Part shown: piece after piece, positions 24,768 through 33,821 of the stretch | How positions within the stretch are numbered: position 1 is the first letter of the stretch | How the letters are laid out: each line of letters opens with the position of its first letter | Assembly: GCF_031195445.1 (NCBI RefSeq) | Contig: NZ_CP133480.1 | Location: 1,908,001-1,972,000 of the forward strand | DNA length: 64,000 bases | Source of the DNA: Acuticoccus sp. MNP-M23 | GTDB taxonomy: Bacteria; Pseudomonadota; Alphaproteobacteria; Rhizobiales; Amorphaceae | Direction of reading: 5' to 3' | Notes under the pieces: model-generated | The model's database searches: none | Seen by the model: only the letters and a program-made list of their open reading frames with translations | Told to the model about the DNA's origin: nothing | Made by a program: the position numbers and the translations under genes

Positions 24768-26141
24768 ATGCCGCTTGCGCCCGATGTCCGCTGGGACTGC
24801 CGTACCCTGGTCACCGCGATCCACGAGGGCCGAACCGATCCGGGTGCCGGCGTCGCTCGTGCGCTGGACGCTATCGCGGCGCACAACGGGGTCTTGAACG
24901 CGGTCGTGGACCACGATCCGGAGCTGGCAGAGCCGCAGCTGGATAGGCTTCGCGCGCGCCTTGCCAGAGGCGAGCGGCCGCCGCTCTCCGGGCTGCCGGT
25001 CACCGTGAAGGACCATATCCACGTCGCAGGCTGGAAGGCGACTGGCGGCTCGCTGCTGTTGGCGGACAACCGACCCGAGCGTGATGACCCGGCCGTCGCC
25101 CGCTTGCGCGACGCGGGCGCGATCCTGATCGGCCGCACCAACATGTCCGAGTTCGGCTGCAAGGGGGTCACGAGCAACCGGATCTACGGCGCGACCGGGC
25201 ATCCGGCCGACCCGCTTCTCACCCCCGGTGGCTCCTCCGGTGGCGCCGCTGCGGCCGTTGCGGCGGGCATGTGCGCGTTCGCGCTCGCGAGCGATGGCGG
25301 CGGGTCGATCCGCCGGCCCGCCGCCCACGTCGGCGTTATCGGCTTCAAGCCCTCCGCGGGCGCCATTCCCGGCGGACACATCCTGTCCCACACCAATGTG
25401 CTCGGCGTCCTGGCCGCCGAGGTCGACACCGCGATGCTGGTCTTCGCGGCGTTGCGCGGCGCCGACCGGGCCGACCCGGTGAGCGTCAATTTTCCAGCCG
25501 ACCGCCGTTCGCTGGAGGGGACGCGGATCGGCTGGGCGCCGACGTTGGGGCTCGACGTGCGCCTCGACGAGGCGGTGGCGGCGGCGGCCGAGCGGGCGCG
25601 AGCCCGCCTTTCGGCCGCCGGCGTGGCGCTGGAGCCGGCGGCGCCCGAGTGGCCGAGCGGCGCCGACGAACCGGCACTGATGCCGCTGCAACACGCCGCT
25701 CTTGCGACCCGATGGGGCGAGGCATGGCGGACCGACCCGACGGTTTTCGATACCGACATAGCGTCCCAGATTGAAGCGGGGCTGCGGCTGGACGGCACCG
25801 CCGTGGCACGGGCCGATGCGATGAGCCGCGAGATTGCTCGCGCCGCCGCAACCTTCTTCGCGACCGGTCCAGACCTCTTAGTATCCCTTACGACGCCGTG
25901 CCCGGCGTGGCCGCATGCGCTCTTGGCACCACCGACGATCGGCGGTTTGCCCGCTGGCCCACGCGACCACGCTGCACTGACCCCGTTGGTGAACCATGCC
26001 TTCCTACCGGCCGTCAGCATCCCTTGCGGCGAGACGGAGCGCGGTCTGCCGCTGGGCTTGCAGATCATCGGGCCGCGCTTCGCGGACGACTTCGTCCTGC
26101 GTGCCGCAGCGACGTTCCTGCCGCTCCTCGGCGCCTCGTGA
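24768..26141 (+). CDS. Amidase signature family hydrolase
   Basis: A 457-residue amidase-signature enzyme. The Ser-cisSer-Lys triad is visible: VTVKDHI (K81), GGSSGGA (154-160) and the nucleophile in SDGGGSIRRPA (S180). The pattern IGRTNMSEFGCKG and the C-terminal ISIPCGETERGLPLGLQIIG -like segment (AVSIPCGETERGLPLGLQII) are typical of the GatA/AtzE branch. Length is usual. It follows the beta-lactamase-fold gene with a one-base gap and is probably co-translated. Likely final amide hydrolysis in the pathway; substrate unknown. Confidence 0.92.
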   Translation: MPLAPDVRWDCRTLVTAIHEGRTDPGAGVARALDAIAAHNGVLNAVVDHDPELAEPQLDRLRARLARGERPPLSGLPVTVKDHIHVAGWKATGGSLLLADNRPERDDPAVARLRDAGAILIGRTNMSEFGCKGVTSNRIYGATGHPADPLLTPGGSSGGAAAAVAAGMCAFALASDGGGSIRRPAAHVGVIGFKPSAGAIPGGHILSHTNVLGVLAAEVDTAMLVFAALRGADRADPVSVNFPADRRSLEGTRIGWAPTLGLDVRLDEAVAAAAERARARLSAAGVALEPAAPEWPSGADEPALMPLQHAALATRWGEAWRTDPTVFDTDIASQIEAGLRLDGTAVARADAMSREIARAAATFFATGPDLLVSLTTPCPAWPHALLAPPTIGGLPAGPRDHAALTPLVNHAFLPAVSIPCGETERGLPLGLQIIGPRFADDFVLRAAATFLPLLGAS

Positions 26142-26710
26142 GGGGAGGGCTGAGGTCTCACGCGTACACCTCGGCCTCCGGCAACCACGGCCGTGGTTCC
26201 ACCCATTGCCTAGACCTCCGACATCGGCCTGGACTGGCTGTCGCCCGAGTTCTGCGCATGGCTTGGCTACAGATTGCTGTGGGCCAACCTCGTGGTCTGG
26301 CAGCGCCGGGCCTATGCCGGCCATGGGGATCGCGACGGTGGTGGAAGCGGTCGTCATCGGGTTGATGATAATGGATCATTGGATGAAAGATATTATCATA
26401 TGATTTTGCGTCCGTGACCGCATATCCAAACGTGTGAATTTCCGAATTATTTGATGATCCTTTGCGCGACGCTAGGCCCGGTGATCTTTTTCCGCGGCAA
26501 CGTTTGGTTCTATCGTGTCATGGCGCAGCGAACCCCATGGGTCATGCGGTGGGGATCGGCGTTCTCGTTGCCTTCGGCATCGCCCACGGGATGCACCTCA
26601 TAGGCATGACCGTCGGCGCCCGGGTTCTGACGATCGTCGGGATGGTAGCGCTGGCTGGGCAGCCTCGGTACGCTACAGCTGACATGTAGCCCATCGCGTC
26701 GCGCGCCGTC
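26142..26710. other. Non-coding region with decayed membrane-protein fragments
   Basis: 570 bases without an intact gene. A palindrome AACCACGGCCGTGGTT (26183-26198) lies shortly after the amidase stop and could be its terminator stem. Further on, broken frames read WLSPEFCAWLGYRLLWANLV (about 26233-26292), ILCATLGPVIFFRGNVWFYR (about 26457-26516) and VGIGVLVAFGIAHGMHLIGM (about 26550), all hydrophobic and in different frames. They look like remnants of one or two membrane-protein genes, possibly LtrA-like for the middle one; this is a weak call. Confidence 0.4.
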
Positions 26711-27340
26711 TCAATGCAGCGTTTGCGTGTAGACGAACTTCGGCATGCTCCAGTTGAAACGCAGCGCGAGAAGCCGTAGCGCGAGGCCGAAGATCAGGGC
26801 ACCGATCATCATGGGATCGCTCGGCAACCCCAACGCGACGCCGACCACATAAAGCCCGCCCGTGACCATCGACACGGTGGCATAGAGTTCGGCGCGAAAG
26901 AGCAGCGGAACCTCGGCGCACAGGATGTCGCGCAGAACACCGCCCACGCAGCCGCTGATCATGCCGGATGCGATGACGATGACAGTCGGCATCTCGAGGC
27001 GCACCGCGATCTGGCAGCCGAGCAACGTGAAGAGCACGAGGCCGACGGCGTCGAGGAACAGGAAGACGCGGCGCAGTTGCCTCATATGCCGCGCGATGAC
27101 GATGGTCGCCAGAGCCGCACCGGACGTCACCAGAAGATAGCTCGGGTGCTGGATCCACGTCAGCGGGTGTCGATCGAGGAGAAGGTCGCGGACCGAACCG
27201 CCGCCAAGCGCGGTGACCGACCCCAGAAGCGCGACCCCCACCCAATCCATCTGTCGGCGGCCGGCCGCGAGCGCCGCCGTCATCGCCTCTGCTGCAATCG
27301 CCGCTACGTAAAGTGCATGAAAAAGCGTAATAGATGTCAT
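26711..27340 (-). CDS. TRIC (trimeric intracellular cation channel) family protein, UPF0126
   Basis: A 209-residue membrane protein with seven helices in two repeated halves. The duplicated glycine motifs are LLGSVTALGGGSVRDLLLDR in the first half and GMISGCVGGVLRDILCAEVP in the second, the signatures of the TRIC/YicG family, which conducts monovalent cations as a trimer. The start at ATG 27340 (MTSITLFHALYVAAIAAEAM) is preferred over the in-frame start at 27385. Length is normal. It is monocistronic; no functional link to neighbours is apparent. Confidence 0.9.
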   Translation of the reverse strand: MTSITLFHALYVAAIAAEAMTAALAAGRRQMDWVGVALLGSVTALGGGSVRDLLLDRHPLTWIQHPSYLLVTSGAALATIVIARHMRQLRRVFLFLDAVGLVLFTLLGCQIAVRLEMPTVIVIASGMISGCVGGVLRDILCAEVPLLFRAELYATVSMVTGGLYVVGVALGLPSDPMMIGALIFGLALRLLALRFNWSMPKFVYTQTLH

Positions 27341-27731
27341 GGCCTTTGCGGCCACTCGGTTCGCGGCACGGCCGGGCCCCTCCATCGCGCATCGCCCATC
27401 AGCTCAACCCGCTCCGCTTCTGCTCGTCTCGATCGCCAGCCGCACAGTAGCCGTGATCGCCGTGATGTCAGCGCAAGGTGCTGCCAGGATATTCGCATCC
27501 TGTCAGATTCCGATTGGATTTCGCACCTCGGATTTGGTCTCGCCTTGGATTGTTGACCGGCATGGACCACAAAACAGATCGAGGACTGGGCAAGTCGCAG
27601 TGAGAGAAATCGGCTGCCGAAACCAGCCCATGCGTGCGTCAATCCGGGCGATCACTTTCTGGCAAGGGCGTATCGAAGTCCTCGCAGCAGTCTCGATCCC
27701 ACCAAACCATTTATCCAAGAAAGAGAGAGCG
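27341..27731. other. Intergenic region
   Basis: About 390 bases between the TRIC gene start and the small lipoprotein. I see no gene, RNA or convincing repeat. A short purine-rich AAGAAAGAGAGAG at 27717-27730 includes the lipoprotein ribosome binding site. Confidence 0.4.
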
Positions 27732-28043
27732 ATGTTAATGCGGAGCGGACCCTTGATGGTGGCGGTATCTCTTGTTCTGTGCGCTTGCACGTCCAGCGAA
27801 AAACAATGGGTGCGGAACGACACTCCGCAGTCTGAGGCCGACCAGGCCCTGTCGCAATGCCAGTATGAGGCGGACGTTGCCACGGCGACGATTGGCACCA
27901 ACAATCGCCCCGAGACCTGGAGCGACCTGGTTTCAGAAGGCGTGGCCAGCGGTGTCAGGCGAGGGTTGGAAGAGGCTGACCTCGTCAAGGCCTGCATGAG
28001 AGCCAAAGGCTTGACGTTGCCCCTTGGAATGTCCTCGGTCTGA
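27732..28043 (+). CDS. Small putative lipoprotein, possibly truncated by IS3
   Basis: A 103-residue protein starting MLMRSGPLMVAVSLVLCACT, a signal peptide ending in a lipobox-like LCAC, so it should be lipidated and exported. The rest contains ADQALSQCQYEADVATATIG and LVKACMRAKGLTLP, two cysteines spaced like those in many small alphaproteobacterial lipoproteins of unknown function. GAGAGAG provides a ribosome binding site. The stop codon TGA is the first triplet of the IS3 element, so the natural 3' end is probably lost. Confidence 0.6.
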   Translation: MLMRSGPLMVAVSLVLCACTSSEKQWVRNDTPQSEADQALSQCQYEADVATATIGTNNRPETWSDLVSEGVASGVRRGLEEADLVKACMRAKGLTLPLGMSSV

Positions 28044-29180
28044 ACTGGACTCCGTCAGAAGGAGACGGAGATGAAGAAGAGCCGCTTCAGCGAAGAGCAG
28101 ATCATCGCGGTCCTGAAGGAGCATGCCGCGGGGATCGGTGTGTCGGAGCTGTGCCGCAAGCACGGGATCAGCGACGCGACGTTCTACACGTGGCGCAAGC
28201 GCTACGGCGGAATGGAAGTGTCTGAAGCCAGGCGGCTGAAGGCGCTGGAAGATGAGAACGGCCGCCTGAAGAAGCTTCTCGCCGAACAGATGCTCGATGT
28301 GGCGACGCTGCGGGACGCTCTGGGAAAAAACTTCTGACGCCCAGCGCACGGAGAGGCTTCGTGAGTTGGGCGATTGAAAAGAAGGGGTATTCCCAGCGGC
28401 GCGCCTGTGCCCTGATCGGGATGCATCCAAGGACTTACCGCTACCGGTCGCAGCGGCCGGACGATGCGACGGTGCGCCAACGCCTGAAAACGCTGGCGAA
28501 CGAACGGCGCCGGTTCGGCTATCGGCGGCTGCATATCCTTTTGCGGCGCGAGGGTATCGAGGTGAACCACAAGAAGCTGTTCCGCCTATACCGCGAGGAG
28601 AGGCTGAGTGTACGACGGCGCGGCGGCCGAAAACGTGCCATCGGAACGCGGGCGCCAATGACCTTGCCGCGAGGACCAAACCAGCGCTGGAGCCTCGACT
28701 TTGTCTCCGACCAGCTCAGCGACGGGCGCCGCTTCCGTGTGCTGGTGGTGCTCGACGACTTCACCCGCCAGTGCCTGACGCTCGTTGTCGACACATCACT
28801 GTCGGGGGCTCGCGTGGCACGGGAACTCGACCGCCTGATCGTCAGTCGCGGCAAGCCGCTCACGATCGTCAGCGACAACGGCACCGAGCTGACCTCCCAT
28901 GCCATCCTCGAATGGCAGGAGGACCGCCGCGTCAATTGGCACTACATCGCGCCCGGCAAGCCGATGCAGAACGGCTTCGTAGAGAGCCTGAACGGTCGCT
29001 TCCGCGATGAGTGCCTCAACGAGCATCTCTTCCGCAGCCTTCCGGGCGCTCGCCGCATCATTGAGGAATGGCGCACCGACTACAACCACGACAGGCCGCA
29101 CACCAGCCTGGGCGGCCTCACCCCGAACGAGTTTGCAACCCGGTCCCGATGGGACCACAACACGAACAGAGTCCAGCTAT
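28041..29180 (+). mobile_element. IS3-family insertion sequence, apparently complete
   Basis: The ends read TGAACTGGACTCCGT at 28041 and, reverse-complemented, ATAGCTGGACTCTGT at 29180, sharing the core CTGGACTC(C/T)GT. Two overlapping-phase orfs encode OrfA and OrfB. No convincing target duplication flanks it, which suggests that rearrangement followed insertion. Both orfs are intact, making this the only mobile element in the window that could still be active. Confidence 0.85.
28071..28337 (+). CDS. IS3-family transposase OrfA
   Basis: 88 residues: helix-turn-helix [40 protein letters not shown], then a leucine-zipper segment [20 protein letters not shown]. It binds the IS ends and dimerises. 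A run GGGAAAAAAC at about 28322-28331, just before its TGA, is a good -1 slippery site for producing the OrfAB fusion transposase. GGAGACGGAG precedes the ATG. Confidence 0.92.
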   Translation: MKKSRFSEEQIIAVLKEHAAGIGVSELCRKHGISDATFYTWRKRYGGMEVSEARRLKALEDENGRLKKLLAEQMLDVATLRDALGKNF

Positions 29181-29182
29181 GA
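28361..29182 (+). CDS. IS3-family transposase OrfB (DDE integrase domain)
   Basis: 273 residues with the HTH_21 region [20 protein letters not shown] and [20 protein letters not shown], followed by the rve integrase core. Catalytic D, D, E are visible in [19 protein letters not shown] and [21 protein letters not shown]-terminal [19 protein letters not shown] is typical of the IS407-like group. The frame is -1 relative to OrfA, consistent with programmed frameshifting at the A-run. Its final codons enter the inverted end. Confidence 0.93.
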   Translation: MSWAIEKKGYSQRRACALIGMHPRTYRYRSQRPDDATVRQRLKTLANERRRFGYRRLHILLRREGIEVNHKKLFRLYREERLSVRRRGGRKRAIGTRAPMTLPRGPNQRWSLDFVSDQLSDGRRFRVLVVLDDFTRQCLTLVVDTSLSGARVARELDRLIVSRGKPLTIVSDNGTELTSHAILEWQEDRRVNWHYIAPGKPMQNGFVESLNGRFRDECLNEHLFRSLPGARRIIEEWRTDYNHDRPHTSLGGLTPNEFATRSRWDHNTNRVQL

Positions 29183-29500
29183 GCGGGGACACTTCTGGGG
29201 CAACGTCAGCCCCGAAAGTGGAGAGTACTCTCCGCAAGCCCGAAAGCATACTGGGCCTCTCTTTTATTATAGCTAATTCTGGGTATATAGATCTATATTT
29301 TTAGGTCGGTGACGGCGCGTCCGGTAACTAGCTCGACGCCTGACAGGGCATACGTTGAGGACGGCCGCGCCGGCAATGCCTGCAGTTTGGCTACTTACAA
29401 GCGGGCTCCAGTTCAGCAGGCGCATGCCTTGCGCTGTACGTTGCGCGGGGGCCATTAACAGTTGCGCTGCAATGGCGGGTTAAGGGAATGAGGTGGTGGC
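29181..29500. other. Intergenic region with a 14-bp palindrome
   Basis: 320 bases between IS3 and the next remnant. GGAGAGTACTCTCC (29220-29233) is a perfect palindrome. An AT-rich segment (29265-29302) could be a promoter. No gene is supported. Confidence 0.45.
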
Positions 29501-30009
29501 GTGTCGCGTCTGACGGATCTTATCGCTCGGGCAAAGGCCAGGGACAGCGCTCTGGGAGAAGAGCTTGAGCGGGAGTTCAAGGCGCTGGCGTCGCGGTGGT
29601 GGTGGAGCATCACATCGTCCTGCGCGACTTGGCCGAGCAGATCCCCCAGGTTGACGCCGCCTGGATCGCGGCGAACACCTCACCTGAGACCGAGCGGACG
29701 GACCAGCACCGACAGTCCCTGGCGCTGTCTGACGCGCTTTTTGGTGAGCTGGAGGCCGCCGACCTGATTGTGATCGGATTGCCGGTTTACAATTTCGGGG
29801 TGCCCGCGTCGTTGAAAGCGTGGATCGACCAGGTTTGCCGCGCGCAGCGCACGTTCCGTTACACACCCGATGGGCCCAAAGGGTTGCTCGAAGGCAAGCG
29901 CGCTATCGTGGTCTATGCCGCACGTGGGACGGCTATGGGCTCCAGCATCGACTTTGCCAGCTTCTATCTACGGCGTGTTCTGGGGACGGGTGATCCGCTG
30001 GCTGGCTGA
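29501..30009 (+). pseudogene. Chimeric remnant: DNA methylase N-terminus joined to azoreductase/FMN reductase fragment
   Basis: The first 32 codons from ATG 29501 (LTDLIARAKARDSALGEELE, REFKALASR) resemble the start of type III-like DNA methylases. At about 29590 the similarity switches, in another frame, to a flavodoxin-fold NAD(P)H quinone/azo reductase of the AzoR type: LRDLAEQIPQVDAAWIAANT, LFGELEAADLIVIGLPVYNF, GVPASLKAWIDQVCRAQRTF, YTPDGPKGLLEGKRAIVVYA. The AzoR part lacks its first 30 or so residues (the FMN phosphate loop) and its end is scrambled after FASFYLRRVLG. It is a recombination scar and very unlikely to be functional. Confidence 0.65.
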
Positions 30010-30340
30010 GTGTCGTCGGACTTTGTAGCGATGTTCGGGCACGTGGAACCCAAGAACAGCGATGGGACCTGGGACAATCGCGTGCCGCACAAAGGCATCA
30101 GCGTCCCGCCATTGCGGACAATTCGCCATGTTCGCAGGAATCTGAGGCTAATCGAAGCGCGCGTGCGAGCCTTGCGAGCGCACTGACCGTGGCGATGGTT
30201 CGGCTCATGCGTTCCTCCCGGTCGCGAAACCGAGCGAGACGGGGCTTCTAGCCGACGCGACAACGTACGTGGCCGCATGCTGCGGCCACGTACGAAAACT
30301 GTGCCTGTTTATCAGCACGCAATGAGCTGGGAAAATGCGA
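30010..30340. other. Intergenic region downstream of the alcohol dehydrogenase
   Basis: 330 bases without a supported gene. The only notable structure is the perfect hairpin at 30264-30294. The first part may be debris from the azoreductase gene. Confidence 0.4.
30264..30294. terminator. Perfect 14-bp stem-loop, probable terminator
   Basis: CGTACGTGGCCGCA (30264-30277), a 3-base loop TGC, and the exact complement (30281-30294). It lies 47 bases beyond the alcohol dehydrogenase stop. A T-run is weak on the minus strand (TTGT), so it may terminate inefficiently or act as a transcript-stabilising stem. Confidence 0.6.
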
Positions 30341-31513
30341 TCAGTGCGGTGTCAGCACGCATTTGATGCAGTCGTCCTTCTTATCGCGGAACTGCTCATA
30401 GAAGGCCGGGGCGTCGTCGAGCGTTCCGCGGTGGGTGATGAGGAACGTCGGGTCGATCTGGCCTTGCTCGATCCGCTGCAGCAGATCGGGAATGTGTTTG
30501 AGGACGTGCGTCTGGCCCATCTTGAACGACAACGCCTTGCCGAAGGCCGCACCGATCGGAAACTTGTCCACCATGCCGGCGTAGACACCCGCAATCGAGA
30601 CGGTGCCGGCCTTGCGCGCGCACATGATTGCCTCGCGCAATGCGTGGGGGCGGTCGGTTTCCTGGAATGTCGCAGTCTTCACGCGATCATACACCGTGTC
30701 GATCACACCGGCGCCGTGCGCCTCGAGGCCGACAGCGTCGATCACGCATTCCGGCAGGCGCTCGTTCGTCTTCTCCATCAGGACGTCGTAGGGCTTCGCC
30801 TCGGTCATGTTGATCGGAGTTGCGCCCGCGGCCTCCGCCATCCGCAGGCGCTCGGGCTCCCGGTCGATCGCGAAGACTTGCTCCGCGCCCAGCAGGAACG
30901 CGCTCTTGATCGCAAACTGACCGACCGGGCCCGCGCCCCAGACTGCAACGGTGGACCCTTCCTTGACGTCCGCGTTGACGGCCGCCTGCCAGCCGGTCGG
31001 GAAGATGTCGGTCAGGAACAGCACCTGCTCGTCGGTGAGGTGACCGGGGACCTTGAGGTGGCCGGTATCGGCGAACGGGACGCGGACATACTCGGCCTGT
31101 CCGCCGTCGTAACCGCCGAAGAGGTGCGAGTAGCCGTAAAGGCCAGCACCGGCCTGCCCATACAGTTTCTGAAGTTTTTCGCTGTCGGGGTTGGAGTTGT
31201 CGCACATCGAGTAAAGCTGACGGTCGCAGAAGTGGCAGTGCCCGCACGTGATATTGAAGGGGATCAGGACCCGGTCGCCGACCTTGAGGTTGCTGACTTC
31301 GGAGCCGACCTCGACGATCTCGCCCATGAATTCGTGGCCGATGATGTCGCCAGTCTTCATCGCGGGGAGGAAGCCGTCGTAGATATGCAGGTCGGACCCA
31401 CAGATCGCGGTTGTCGTAACCTTCAAAATTGCATCGCGGGGGTGCTGGATGGTCGGATCGGGAACTGTATCGACCCGCAAGTCGCCGGTGCCGTGATAGG
31501 TTACTGCGCGCAT
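30341..31513 (-). CDS. Zinc-dependent alcohol dehydrogenase (formaldehyde dehydrogenase-like, glutathione-independent type)
   Basis: A 390-residue medium-chain dehydrogenase. Catalytic zinc ligands are C38 (AICGSDLH) and H60-E61 (IIGHEFMGEI); the structural zinc site is C90, C93, C96, C104 (CGHCHFCDRQLYSMC). The NAD-binding glycine motif is VAVWGAGPVGQFAI with acidic VFAIDREPERL. A long insert around LQKLYGQAGAGLYGYSHLFG is typical of the FDH/PFDH-like subgroup that does not need glutathione. It is monocistronic, preceded by a 268-base gap. Probably oxidises an alcohol or formaldehyde-like aldehyde; the exact substrate is not predictable. Confidence 0.9.
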   Translation of the reverse strand: MRAVTYHGTGDLRVDTVPDPTIQHPRDAILKVTTTAICGSDLHIYDGFLPAMKTGDIIGHEFMGEIVEVGSEVSNLKVGDRVLIPFNITCGHCHFCDRQLYSMCDNSNPDSEKLQKLYGQAGAGLYGYSHLFGGYDGGQAEYVRVPFADTGHLKVPGHLTDEQVLFLTDIFPTGWQAAVNADVKEGSTVAVWGAGPVGQFAIKSAFLLGAEQVFAIDREPERLRMAEAAGATPINMTEAKPYDVLMEKTNERLPECVIDAVGLEAHGAGVIDTVYDRVKTATFQETDRPHALREAIMCARKAGTVSIAGVYAGMVDKFPIGAAFGKALSFKMGQTHVLKHIPDLLQRIEQGQIDPTFLITHRGTLDDAPAFYEQFRDKKDDCIKCVLTPH

Positions 31514-31781
31514 GACGAGTCCTTTCGTTCGTTCGGTCGTATTGTTCTAGTTTAATGAGCTTGGCACTATTCGCCGTGGCCTTGAACGGGTGAACGTGGC
31601 TGCGTTGCTGCCGTTCCAGCGCGGGGTGAGCTGCGATGACGCACGCCAGCGGATGAACTATTCTGAGCGCAAAGCATTTCGTCCCTATACGATCGGCTGA
31701 ACGTGGTGCAATCCAGCCCAACGCAGCGTGGGCCCACCGTCCTTGAAGTCCGATCTCTATCGCGGTTGAGGGACCTGCCAT

Positions 31782-32951
31782 ATGCCGAGATCCGTTGCGT
31801 TCTTCGTCCACCATCAGGGGCGCGGCCATGCGCGGCGCTGCGAGGCCATCCTGGAGCACCTCGGCGATCGACCGATCACGGTGATTTCGGCGGCTCGCGA
31901 GATCTTCGGCACGTTCGACGATCGCGTTCGCTTCGTGCACCTTCAGAACGCAATAGGCGACCCTTCCGCAACCAAAGCGCTTCACGCCCAGCAGACGCCG
32001 GATGCGATGCAGTGCGTGCCGATGGGATCCCGCCGGCTGAAGCAGAACGCCGAGGCGATCGTCGAGGTGTTCCGGCGCGATAATCCGGGCCTCTTCGTCA
32101 GCGACGTTTCGGTCGAGTGGGCGCTGCTGGCGCGGCTTTGCGCGGTGCCCTGCGTCAAGATCCGGATGCATGGCGACCGCTCGGACGCCAGCCACATTGC
32201 CGCCTACCAGGCGTGCGCCGGGATGATCGCGCCCTTCGACGCGCGGATCGAGCAGGCCGACTATCCGGGCTGGGCCCGCGCGAAGACGTTCTATTCCGGC
32301 GGCCTTTGCACCACGCGCGATCCGGTGCCGACGAAGGCAGAAGCACGCAAGCGGCTGAACCTGCCGGCCGAAGGGCAACGCATCCTCGTCCTCTCCGGCG
32401 CGGGCGGGACCGGCGCCAACTATGCCGCACTCACCATGGCGGCGCGGGCGCTGCCGGAGGCGCAATGGGCCACCATCGGCCCGGTCCATCTGGAGGGGCA
32501 CGAAACCGAGTTCGCCAACCTCACGCGGCTCGGCTGGGTCGAAAGCACCGTCGACCACATTGCCGCGGCCGACCTTGTGGTCGCTTCCGCGGGGGACAAT
32601 ACAGTTCACGAGATTGCGCGGGTCGGCCGTCCGTTCCTGTGCATCCCGGAGTGGCGTTACTACGACGAGCAGCGTGCGAAGGCCGCGGAACTGGAACGGA
32701 TCGGTGCAGCGACAGTCCTTCCCGGTTGGCCTGCCAGCAATGACCAGTGGCGCGCTGCAATCGCAAGCACGCTGGAGCGCGGCGCCAAGGCGCTGACGTC
32801 GCTTTTCGAGCCGCACGCGGCGGAGCGGATCGCGCAGCACCTCGTCTCGCTCGACGAACGGCTCTGGGGCACTGCGGATGCGGCGCCGGCAAAACGGCTT
32901 GATCCGCGTTCCCTCATGCCGGTCGAGGCGGTTGCGAAAACCGCCGGGTAG
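31782..32951 (+). CDS. GT-B fold glycosyltransferase (MurG/UGT-like C-terminal domain)
   Basis: A 389-residue protein. The N-terminal half begins MPRSVAFFVHHQGRGHARRC, a nucleotide-sugar glycosyltransferase pattern (HxGxGH) similar to GT28-type proteins. The C-terminal half has ILVLSGAGGTGANYAALTMA and ADLVVASAGDNTVHEIARVG, RPFLCIPEWRYYDEQ, matching the UDP-sugar binding region of MurG/MGT-like enzymes. No signal peptide or TM helix, so cytosolic or peripheral. It is the first gene of a nine-gene carbohydrate cluster (31.8-42.5 kb) and converges with the next gene, with 12 bases between stops. GAGGGA serves as ribosome binding site. Confidence 0.82.
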   Translation: MPRSVAFFVHHQGRGHARRCEAILEHLGDRPITVISAAREIFGTFDDRVRFVHLQNAIGDPSATKALHAQQTPDAMQCVPMGSRRLKQNAEAIVEVFRRDNPGLFVSDVSVEWALLARLCAVPCVKIRMHGDRSDASHIAAYQACAGMIAPFDARIEQADYPGWARAKTFYSGGLCTTRDPVPTKAEARKRLNLPAEGQRILVLSGAGGTGANYAALTMAARALPEAQWATIGPVHLEGHETEFANLTRLGWVESTVDHIAAADLVVASAGDNTVHEIARVGRPFLCIPEWRYYDEQRAKAAELERIGAATVLPGWPASNDQWRAAIASTLERGAKALTSLFEPHAAERIAQHLVSLDERLWGTADAAPAKRLDPRSLMPVEAVAKTAG

Positions 32952-32963
32952 GACCGGGGCGCT

Positions 32964-33818
32964 TTAACTGAAGCGGACCGATCCGTCCTGGAGCGAGCAT
33001 GCAAGGTCGTCCGGCAAGGGGCGGCGCCTGATGCTGATCGGGCCATCCGGCATTCCGCTTATGAAGCCTGCTGCATCGAACTGGTTGAGCCAGTAGTCCA
33101 TGCACAAACGGCCATGCTTCTGGTGAAAGAGGTTGGCGTTGCGCACGATGTCGTCAAGCTGGTGGAGCGGCGGAATGTGGACCGCATGCCATTGGTGGAG
33201 CGCCGCGGCGGCCGGTGCCCAAACGAGCGGAATGCCGGCTGCATCGAGTGTCATCGCAAAATCGGTATCCTCGCCGCCATAGCCTTCGAAACGCGGGTCG
33301 AACCCACCGAGCTGCGCGAACGTCTCGCGTGGCAGTGCAAACGACAGGCTCCAGAATTCCATCGGGTTGGCGATCCGCCGCCGGACCGGGCCGAACCCGC
33401 GCGCCGGATGGGCAAGGGCCGGCCACAGCGCATCAAACCCTTCCGCAGCGATGTCGTCGCGCTCGGCAAGATAATGCGTGTCACCCATCACGCAGGCGCT
33501 GCCAACGGCTGCCAGCGCATCGGCGTAGGTACGGACGAGGTCGCGGCCCGGAACGCAGTCAACGTCGAGGAAGACCAAGACTACGCCGCGGGCGCAGGCT
33601 GCAATCACGTTTCGGGCGGCGGCAAGCGGGATGCGCTCGCCAGGCACCGGCACCTGCCGGATCGGAAACGGGGTCTCGGGGAGGTTACCAAAGGGCTCTT
33701 CCTGCATTGCCCCGATGATGAGTTCGGCGGGCGCAAGGCTCTGCGCGGCAAGGCCGTTGATTAGATTGCAGAGGTGCCGCTCACGGCCCCTTGCGATCGT
33801 GCACACGCTGACGGTCAA
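32964..33818 (-). CDS. Glycosyltransferase family 2 (GT-A)
   Basis: A 284-residue GT-A enzyme: SVCTIARGRERHLCNLINGL at the N-terminus, the metal-binding DxD-like VVLVFLDVDCVPGRDLV, and the acceptor-side GGFDPRFEGYGGEDTDFAMT found in GT2/GT27-like galactosaminyl- or galactosyltransferases. The start is a TTG at 33818 three bases after the stop of the upstream sucrose-synthase-like gene, so it depends on translational coupling. No membrane anchor. Donor and acceptor unknown. Confidence 0.85.
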   Translation of the reverse strand: MTVSVCTIARGRERHLCNLINGLAAQSLAPAELIIGAMQEEPFGNLPETPFPIRQVPVPGERIPLAAARNVIAACARGVVLVFLDVDCVPGRDLVRTYADALAAVGSACVMGDTHYLAERDDIAAEGFDALWPALAHPARGFGPVRRRIANPMEFWSLSFALPRETFAQLGGFDPRFEGYGGEDTDFAMTLDAAGIPLVWAPAAAALHQWHAVHIPPLHQLDDIVRNANLFHQKHGRLCMDYWLNQFDAAGFISGMPDGPISIRRRPLPDDLACSLQDGSVRFS

Positions 33819-33821
33819 GGA

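Noticed and set aside
30335-31555. 406-codon plus-strand frame opposite the alcohol dehydrogenase
   Set aside because: The minus frame contains all zinc and NAD motifs; the plus frame shows no recognisable domain.
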